Source of the DNA: Tigriopus japonicus
Lineage: Eukaryota > Arthropoda > Copepoda > Harpacticoida > Harpacticidae
DNA: 64,000 nt
Reading direction: 5' to 3'
Assembly: GCA_010645155.1 (NCBI GenBank)
Contig: JAAGOF010000104.1
Coordinates: forward strand, 2,201,522 to 2,265,521
Below, piece after piece: positions 57,321 through 64,000 of the stretch. The position numbers and the translations under genes are program-made. The notes under the pieces were generated by a model, which was given only the letters and a program-made list of their open reading frames with translations, was not told where the DNA came from and made no database searches. How positions within the stretch are numbered: the first letter of the stretch is position 1; every line of letters begins with the position of its first letter.

Positions 57321-58539
57321 GTCTATTCCAAACCAATGGTGTGTGTATGCAGTAACCGGTTGGAGAGCAATAAACATTTTGACAAATTTGACAACAAATA
57401 GGTCTTCCTTGTTTCCAAGTTAAAGTCTTCTTTGCATTCTAATTCTGAAGTTCGTCATCCAGTAGTCTAGTTCGATCAACTTTTTTCTTAGACTTCCCGG
57501 AACTTTGAGAATTGGAATTTCACTTCAGCTGAACTTGTCTGGATGAATAACGTTCAGTCAGTCAGTCAGCCCTTAGGGATTTCGCGGGAAATTGGCCGCC
57601 ACCAAAATCCATCAATTGACTGATTGGTAAAGACAGGAATTGTAGGTGAATGAAATCATCAAAAGAAAGAGAAGAAGGACGAAGAAAGAGACACAAGTGT
57701 ATAGAAAACTAATTGAACCTCTGCCCGGTCCCGTACATCGCACTGCAATAATGTATTTTCAGAAAATCACAATTTAGAAAATGAACTAGGCAAAGTCAGA
57801 CCAATTATAGCTCAGTCTAAAAGCATTCAATATCTGTAGTGTATCTTTCAACGTAAGCATCTTGACAGTTGGTTAATAAAAAGACCTAAACTTTAAATTA
57901 ATATGCTATTGAAACTGCGGTTTTGATCTGGTTGATAATAGACTCGAGTCGAATCAAATACCAGGGTGAGCTTACTCTATCCCGTTTTAATCGTCAACTC
58001 TAGGCCCAACTTTATATTCAAAGTCTCTGTTCGATGATTCCACATTGGGACAAAAAAAGGAGCAAAACTGATTGAAGCAGAATTAAATAGGTCCAATTTT
58101 CCGACACTGAAAGTCATTTGTTCACTTTAATTTCCTGTCCCTACGCCTTTGGCTTTCAAAACTTTCCATGGAAAAGCTCACTTCCTCGACTCTTCTACGT
58201 TCCACAGAGAACCTAAATACAGATTTGATAACTCTGACTACGCTGTAAAAGGTTCAAAATTTTACCAGCCCTATATGTTGACAGAAACTCTTAGACAGCG
58301 CTACTATTTTTGACGCACTTGGTTTCTCACCCCAGGGTGGAAGTACAAAGGAAGTTCCAGGAGGCCGTTTACAGTTTTTTTTTATTTTATAGGCGACCCG
58401 ATAAACAATGCCTGTGACATGTTTTGTTTGCAAAGTCGCGTGTTTGTCGTGTAATCAGCATCCTTAGCTAGAATTGAACACTCTGAGGGTTTCCTTGGTG
58501 TATATTTATACTTCATCCGTATATTTTTCTTGATTCCAG

Positions 58540-58704
58540 CTCGAAAGCAAAATCAAAGCCCTCGGAACATGTACATCGTGAATCTGGCCATCTCTGGGAT
58601 TGTAATGACAATATTTTGCATCCCACCCACACTTCTTCAAATTCTCTATGGGGGTTGGTGGCACATGGGCGTGATCGCGTGCAAACTGGTTCCGGTGATT
58701 CAAG
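58540..58704 (+). CDS. Class A neuropeptide GPCR, exon with TM2 to start of TM3
   Basis: 165 bp, phase 1 to phase 1, between TTCTTGATTCCAG and GGTAAATC. It encodes intracellular loop 1 (ARKQNQSPRN), TM2 (MYIVNLAISGIVMTIFCIPP), loop 1 outside (QILYGGWWHMG) and the TM3 start with the conserved Cys in ACKLVPVIQG. The WWHMG and C3.25 pattern is that of peptide receptors. The CIPPTLLQILYGG and KLVP..QG blocks resemble NPF-type receptors as I remember them. The residue at 2.50, Asp in most class A receptors, is Gly here (GGG codon). The next exon was not found in the remaining 5.3 kb. Confidence 0.85.
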
Positions 58705-60910
58705 GTAAATCAATGTTTTCTCTGAATGTTGTGCGTACTTTTCCCTCAAGGTTTGAGTGCACGCACCCTTGTGCAACTGGTTGATGCTCGTCTCACTAAT
58801 AAACTTGATCGATCATTGCATTTTGGAAAATAAGATGTCGCCAAATGACAACCGAGATCCCTTTGTCCCTTTTTGTTCCCTTGATGCACCCGCAAAGCTG
58901 TCACAGACACTCCTTCTAGATGTCTTTCCGGCCCAAAATAAGGGACTACTTGCTTGTCACTTTGGCTTTGAAAGATACAGTCACTTTGACTCAGGTAGGG
59001 TGTCATTGATTAGATAAAAGATTTAGAAGACTAGTTTTCCTGAAAGGCCGATAGAGAAATATTCGAAAAGGTCAGCTAAAACAAGCATCATACAGTAGCT
59101 GTTTTCATTTGTGTGTATGATAACGAGGAAAACACATCGTCATCGTGCTCTTTTGGGTGTTGATGAATGGTCGTTTTCCTCCATTTGCCAAAGCCAAGTC
59201 TAGTTACAACATGAAGTGATTAGGGAGATGATCGAAGCACACTTCAACGGAATATATTTATTGCTCTGAATATAGGCGAGACCAAAGGCCGTTGATTTTT
59301 TCGTTCTTTTTCCATTCAGTCAACTTGGCGGAGAACGTTCTCTCTCTTTTGATTCTCGTCGTTCTGAAAGTCTACATGTTCGACCCACTCATAAATTATG
59401 TGTCCAAAAGACCAAGGCTACGCTCTGAAGGGATTAGATGTTGTCTTTAAGCTACCGTTTCTTAAGTCTGGTCATCAAATATCCAATGACTCGCCCCTTA
59501 AAAACTTACTCGCAAAAATATTTTCAGGGTGAGGCGCCCAAAATTTTCACTCAGTCTTTTCCCAACCATCTTGACCCTCAAACTTATTTCCTGTAATACT
59601 ATATTTGAGCGAATGGCTTTGAGTACATTTAGTGAGATTGTGCTCCCAAATGTGAAAATTATGAAAAATTGAAGGATTTCGGGTGAGGAATCGGTTTCTC
59701 ATCTACAGTGTACAGAGTATACACTTTTTTGAGTGCTGGACATATTAATCTTGATAAGTTTTATCCAAGTTCAAATGACAGCAAGCAAAAAAGAAATCGA
59801 TTCAGTGATTCATGGCTTTTATCAGCTGAAATGAAAGTGGCAATGACATTTTAATTTGGGAAAATCGACTGAGACTTCCCATTTTCAGTTCCCCAAGATA
59901 TTTGCTTTCATATGACTTCTTGCACCATTCCTAAGAACAACGCGTGAGTCAGCTTTTTGTGATAGTGCTAAACATGCCCATACAAATAGAGGAAAAAAGA
60001 GGAAAAATAATAATGCATCTTCATGCATTTGACAGCTCTGTTTCCTACCATTTGATCCATCTAAGTTGCTTTTCTATTCATCCACCATGTTGCCTTCACA
60101 AACAACAGTGTTCATTGTTCTTACATAAAGCTGGATTTTGCTCTAAAATTTCAATTTTTTTCTCATTACTTCTGTTTTATTGATTTATTTGAACTGAATG
60201 ACTCTCGTTACAACCCCAGGTAGGTTTGTCTCATCTTTCATTCCCTGCAGTTACTGAAGGGTTCTCTGATCATTGATGTGTTCCGCTCTACCTCCACAAT
60301 TGTGGTACGTACGTACTCTGCTTACTCCGCTCGAAAAGGAGTCACTTGGCTGGCCTCATGATTCTGACCACAAATCGAGATATGTTGGTTTTGATGGATC
60401 ACTCACTATTGCCGTAACATCAAATGATTCTTGTCACCATTGTTGAGTCCTTGAGCTCTTTCCGGGAATTGATATTTGGTGGTGCTGGCTTTATATGTGG
60501 GTTCAATGGGTTTGTTTGATTTGGCCTTGGCACTTCCATTGAGTGAATGAATATATCCTTTGGCCTCCATACTCGATTGTTGGGTACTTGAAAGCCCTCT
60601 ACTTTCCATTTAGAAATATCTTCATTTTCAACGCTCTAGATTATTTACGATTTAGTCGATCGGGCCCATCAACATGGTGGCAAGAACATTCAAAGTAGTA
60701 TGAATTAATTTCACAATGCATTTTGACCTTGAATTCAAACGTTTCTTCTTACGAACAAAACTAATGAAAAGGACAGACTTGTTGGATCAAAGTTCCCGTT
60801 TTACTAAAACATTGGGAAAAATCTTAAACCGTCATGGTGCAATATCATTTCGATACTGGACTAAACATGGAGTGAACTAGTTAACATATATTATAGGCCT
60901 ATAGGCGTTA
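58705..60910. other. Probable next GPCR intron, no further exon seen
   Basis: No frame continues TM3 (a DR[YFW]-type motif was looked for and not seen). Short frames at 58757-59017 and 59944-60183 have no motif. Some acceptor-like sites exist, for example near 59330, but nothing receptor-like follows. Confidence 0.5.
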
Positions 60911-61105
60911 TAGGCCGCATGTTAACGCACCTAATTCAAAAGCGAGAGCACACCAAAATCAAGTCAGATTAACCGGCCTCGAGTATATACTCGTGACCAC
61001 TCCTGTGTTTGAAACGCAGCAGCTAGGGAGAGTATATAATCGACTAATTTGACTTGATTTTGGTATACTCTCGCTTTTGAATTAAGTGCGTTAACATGAG
61101 GGCTA
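60911..61105. mobile_element. MITE-4, 195 bp, long inverted repeats, TA target
   Basis: The ends TAGGCCGCATGTTAACGCAC and, from the right complement, TAGCCCTCATGTTAACGCAC extend to ~60 bases of inverted repeat (TTCAAAAGCGAGAG, CCAAAATCAAGTC). The TA at both ends suggests a Tc1/mariner-type target. A terminus-only relic lies at 33518. Confidence 0.87.
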
Positions 61106-61309
61106 TAGACATAAAACCATGTGATAAATAAGATGAACAAATCAACAAATATTTCAATTTGTTTCAGAGTTTTTTGTGATTGCACATAAATGTTTTGTTC
61201 TATAACCAAATTCAACGTAAAAGAAGAAACTTACCACCTGACCCTACAGGACTTAAAACTTGTTTCAAACCTCGAATTCCACTGAAATTATCGCAGTGAA
61301 CATTAAAAG

Positions 61310-62215
61310 CAGGGGTTGGTCGGGGGAATTATCCCCTCCAAAAAGAGTCCTTCAATTTCCCTTCATTTTTTTTCCTTCAAGTAGTAAAAGGGATAAACGG
61401 GATTTGCCTACTTTTCAAGCATTTTTTTATCTTCAAGCATTTTTTCCTACCTTACAAGCAATTTTTCCAACCTTTCAAGCATTTCTTCCTTATTTCTATA
61501 GTTATTCACAAATTTCCCTAACACTATATTTCGCACAAAATCTCACTTTTTTCAATTAAGTCCCACACAAAAATTATTTCCATTAGTACTATGAAAACTC
61601 CTAGGTTTTAAGCTTTTATTTGTTTGTGTTTCCGAAGTCAAAACGCAGCTTCACACTTGCAATCTGATAAAGGATGTCCTTTATGTAGGAATATTGTAGG
61701 GTTAGTTGGTGGACTATCTCATCTATAAAGCGTCCCTTTTAGTGGGATTAACGGGATTTTCCTCCAGGGAATAATGGAAATAAAGGGGATTTCCCTCCTT
61801 TTTCAAACACTTTTCTCTTATTTCTTGAAATAAGTTCATTTTTTGTGTCTCTGTATTACATTTACTGAGCAGAAAGTTTTCTGACCTAGATATGCTCTAA
61901 CTTTGGAAGATTTCTTCAATTTCATCACGTCTCATCAAGTACCGTTAATTGTAAGCTTTTTGTAACATATTTTTATTAATTTAATAATTTATAACAATTT
62001 TTTCTGTTATTTATTCTGCTAAATATTGTAAATATATTTTATTAATATTTATATTAAGCCTTTAGTTTGATCAGCTATTTTTAGGGATGCCGAAAATTAT
62101 TCAAACATGTCAAAATCGGAACAAAATTGTCTTTATTTCGTTTATCCCCCATTTATCCCGTTTATCCCCGGGTAGAGGGGATAAATCGAAAAAGTTGATC
62201 CCCCGACAAACCCTG
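61310..62215. mobile_element. hAT-type non-autonomous element, 906 bp
   Basis: The perfect 8 bp target duplication ATTAAAAG flanks it (61302-61309 and 62216-62223). Terminal repeats are CAGGGGTTGGTCGGGGGAAT and, from the right complement, CAGGGTTTGTCGGGGGATCA. The interior repeats GGGATAAACGGGAT-type motifs near both ends and TTTTCAAGCATTTTT-type units at 61400-61490. No transposase is present. The CAGGG start is common among hAT families. Confidence 0.92.
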
Positions 62216-62223
62216 ATTAAAAG

Positions 62224-63180
62224 GCTTGTTTTAAAATCTGAAATTCGTTTTTACTAGAGCACTATAATTTGAGGAGTGCAATTATGCGATTGTGTGGTCC
62301 CGCCATGGATAAGGGTCACCATTGAATTTTGCAGTAAACTTTCAAAAAAACAATATTGGGCTTGCAAGTTTTGTGCATATCCTGAAAATGATCTTTTTTA
62401 CAAGGTGGTGCTGAAATGGGATTTTCAACTAGCTGTTGGCCATGATGAAAAAAATAAATATTTTTTTTTTAAACTGTTAGGAATTCTGTCTTGCTGTTTC
62501 CTAATTTTTATTTTGGCTAATATACTGCTCTGGGACCTTTCTTATTTAACTACAAATTGAGAAGGGGGCAAATTGCATCACTAAGTCTTGAAAAAGGATG
62601 AAAATAGTGTTTTGAGAAAAAACAAATTCGAAATTTTTGTCTTGTTACATTACATTAGGAAGGACATGGGAATTAATAATAGCAATTATTTTAAAATCTA
62701 TTATCGTATACCTCAAAAATATGTAGCTCTAAAGACCCTTTTCTGATGTATTTTGTGCTTTGATGAAATTGTACTGAAGCCTAACCGCCACTTGATATAA
62801 TAGCAGCTTTCTAAAAACATTACATCTCAGTGTTAGACTAGGGTTTCAAATAATCCTATTAGATCTAAGGCAAAGGCATTTTAAAATTCCTTAAAAATCA
62901 TGCTGTCATAACATGCCCTCAGATTATTTTTTTATGATCACTTTTTACAAAATCATTTTTGTAAATAACTGATAGCCACAATATTTACGATTTTTGATTT
63001 CCATTGCAGATTTATTTCACAAGATTTTAATGCCAAATTTTTCAGCTACTTAAAAACATAACAACCACTGCAACCCCTCATTTTTCATTGTAAAATTAGC
63101 ATTTTCTGATATTTTCCATTTTCTCATGAGCACTTTCTAGCATTGATTTGACATCAGCTAGCATCGTAAGGCCAAAAAAT
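62224..63180. other. Unassigned AT-rich sequence
   Basis: No gene or repeat recognised. The plus-strand frame 62276-62560 has a hydrophobic C-terminal stretch but no motif and is probably chance. Confidence 0.45.
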
Positions 63181-63283
63181 CTCAGGCTAGTTTTTTAGAC
63201 GCAAAGATCGATCTCAAGATCGGACTAAGATTACTTCAGAACTATCTTAAGATCGATCTTTTGTGTCTAAAAAACCAGCCTCT
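63181..63283. mobile_element. MITE-3 copy 2, ~103 bp foldback
   Basis: AGGCTAGTTTTTTAGACGCA, the AAGATCGATCTCAAGATCG arm and its complement match the element at 53152-53249. Confidence 0.8.
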
Positions 63284-64000
63284 GGCCACCACGATTCTTA
63301 TAGTCCTTACAGTCTGCTTTCATCTTTGCCCAGATTTCCATAAGGACACCGCCACTTTTTGCAAATTATTTCTTTGTCCTTCAAGTGATTTTCTATTGAC
63401 GTGTACAGGGTCACAGCTCAAGGGCAGAAACCTTGGGACCATCACAAGTGTTGTAGTTTTTGATAGATTTTTTTCAAATTTACAGTTTAAGAATCCCGAT
63501 GTATTATGAAGGAATGTAGTAGCTGTGCTATACATATTACTGTGGAAGCCCTTGGGCATGGATGAGGAGAACACGACATCGATGAAATAATTGGGACAGT
63601 TGGCACAGTGCCTTCCTTGCATTTGTGCCTCAAGGCGAGGAGGGCAGAATTTTGGGTTGGAATGGACTCTTTGGTATCCCAACATGTCTCACTCAAAAGG
63701 ATGGACAAATAAATAAGTCTATGAGCCTCACTTAGACCTGGAATGGACACTGGTTATTTACTAAAAACGCCAAAATGTACACTTGAACCGCCGACCCTAT
63801 GGAGTTCCACTAATGATCTTGTAGGATTTTCTGTCATCTAGCATTTTCGAGACAACGGATTGTTTGGTTGCAAGATCCATTTCTTTTGTTGTAATTAGAG
63901 ACAGGATTTGAAATTTAATTTTTAGAACATCAATTTTTCAATTTTTCTCCAGTTTTTATTGAAAATATTCTTTTGAGGTATGTTTGACGAAAATCAATCT
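63284..64000. other. Unassigned right-edge sequence
   Basis: The minus-strand frame 63320-63685 (121 codons) has fairly balanced composition with several Cys (CANCPNYF) but no motif I recognise. It could be a fragment of a gene or transposon continuing off the window. The sequence beyond is AT-rich. Confidence 0.35.

Larger units (their letters stand above)
45433..58539 (+). other. GPCR intron (13.1 kb), phase 1
   Basis: Bounded by GTGAGT at 45433 and TTCTTGATTCCAG at 58539. The stretches 45433-50545, 51124-52559 and 54491-56343 hold no gene I can support. The small frames there (for example 47439-47759, with a hydrophobic N-terminus) lack motifs. A purine-rich tract lies at 56215-56283 and a short (CAGT)n at 57556-57573. 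Repeats inside the intron are listed separately. Confidence 0.75.

Noticed and set aside
57627..58142. Possible further hAT element (GACAGGAATT ... TTTCCTGTCCCTA)
   Set aside because: End similarity is weak and short, and the 8 bp flanks do not match.
59330..59400. Third GPCR exon after an acceptor-like CATTCAG
   Set aside because: The following frame (VNLAENVLSLLILVVLKVYM) is hydrophobic but does not continue TM3 after the Cys and lacks the DR-type motif; phase and content do not fit.

Overview
The window is eukaryotic, most likely an arthropod; a crustacean such as a copepod would fit. It has no operons or compact genes. It holds exon/intron structure with GT-AG sites, Ty3-type and APE-type retrotransposons, tRNA-derived SINEs and many hAT-type DNA transposons. 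The species assignment is inference; nothing in the window proves it. The only host gene I can support is a class A neuropeptide GPCR on the + strand. One exon (44902-45432) carries TM1, and a second (58540-58704) carries TM2 to the start of TM3. A 13.1 kb intron separates them and itself carries many repeats. The gene continues past the right edge, or past what I can recognise.

Layout. 0-6 kb: a 298 bp hAT-type MITE, then a nearly complete Ty3/gypsy element of mag type (very short 83 bp LTRs, 4 bp target duplication AACA). 6-9.4 kb: mostly anonymous sequence with small LINE relics. 9.4-15.9 kb: a CR1/L2-like LINE ('LINE B', copy A), interrupted by a full-length second LINE ('LINE A', 10939-14916) and again by an LTR retrotransposon that runs into an assembly gap. 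17.9-23.1 kb: a hAT-derived element with a perfect 8 bp target duplication, split by a full-length LINE B (copy C). 23.6-26.3 kb: a composite tRNA-derived SINE, another hAT-type element with internal 28 bp tandem repeats, and LINE B copy D. 29.5-30.3 kb: a 382 bp inverted-repeat element (MITE-2) and a retroelement 3' end with an (AAC)n tail. 33.5-38.2 kb: a mariner relic, a 2.76 kb hAT element with a broken transposase, and the second, inverted copy of the 298 bp MITE. 40-44.4 kb: short + strand ORFs of unknown nature. 45-58.5 kb: the GPCR intron, with a second MITE-2, two copies of a tRNA-derived SINE, nested foldback elements, LINE B copy E and a LINE C fragment. 60.9-63.3 kb: a 195 bp mariner-like MITE, a 906 bp hAT-type element with a perfect target duplication, and a 100 bp foldback element.

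How the parts relate. Most annotated sequence is mobile DNA, and its history can be ordered by nesting: LINE B into hAT, LINE A into LINE B, an LTR element into LINE B, and two foldback elements into an older repeat whose empty counterpart lies at 16.1-16.5 kb. The tRNA-derived SINE ends in the same ~45 bp tail as LINE B, so LINE B machinery probably mobilised it. LINE B has an unusual ORF1 with three CCCH-type zinc-finger-like motifs. No RNA gene, CRISPR array or prokaryotic feature was seen.
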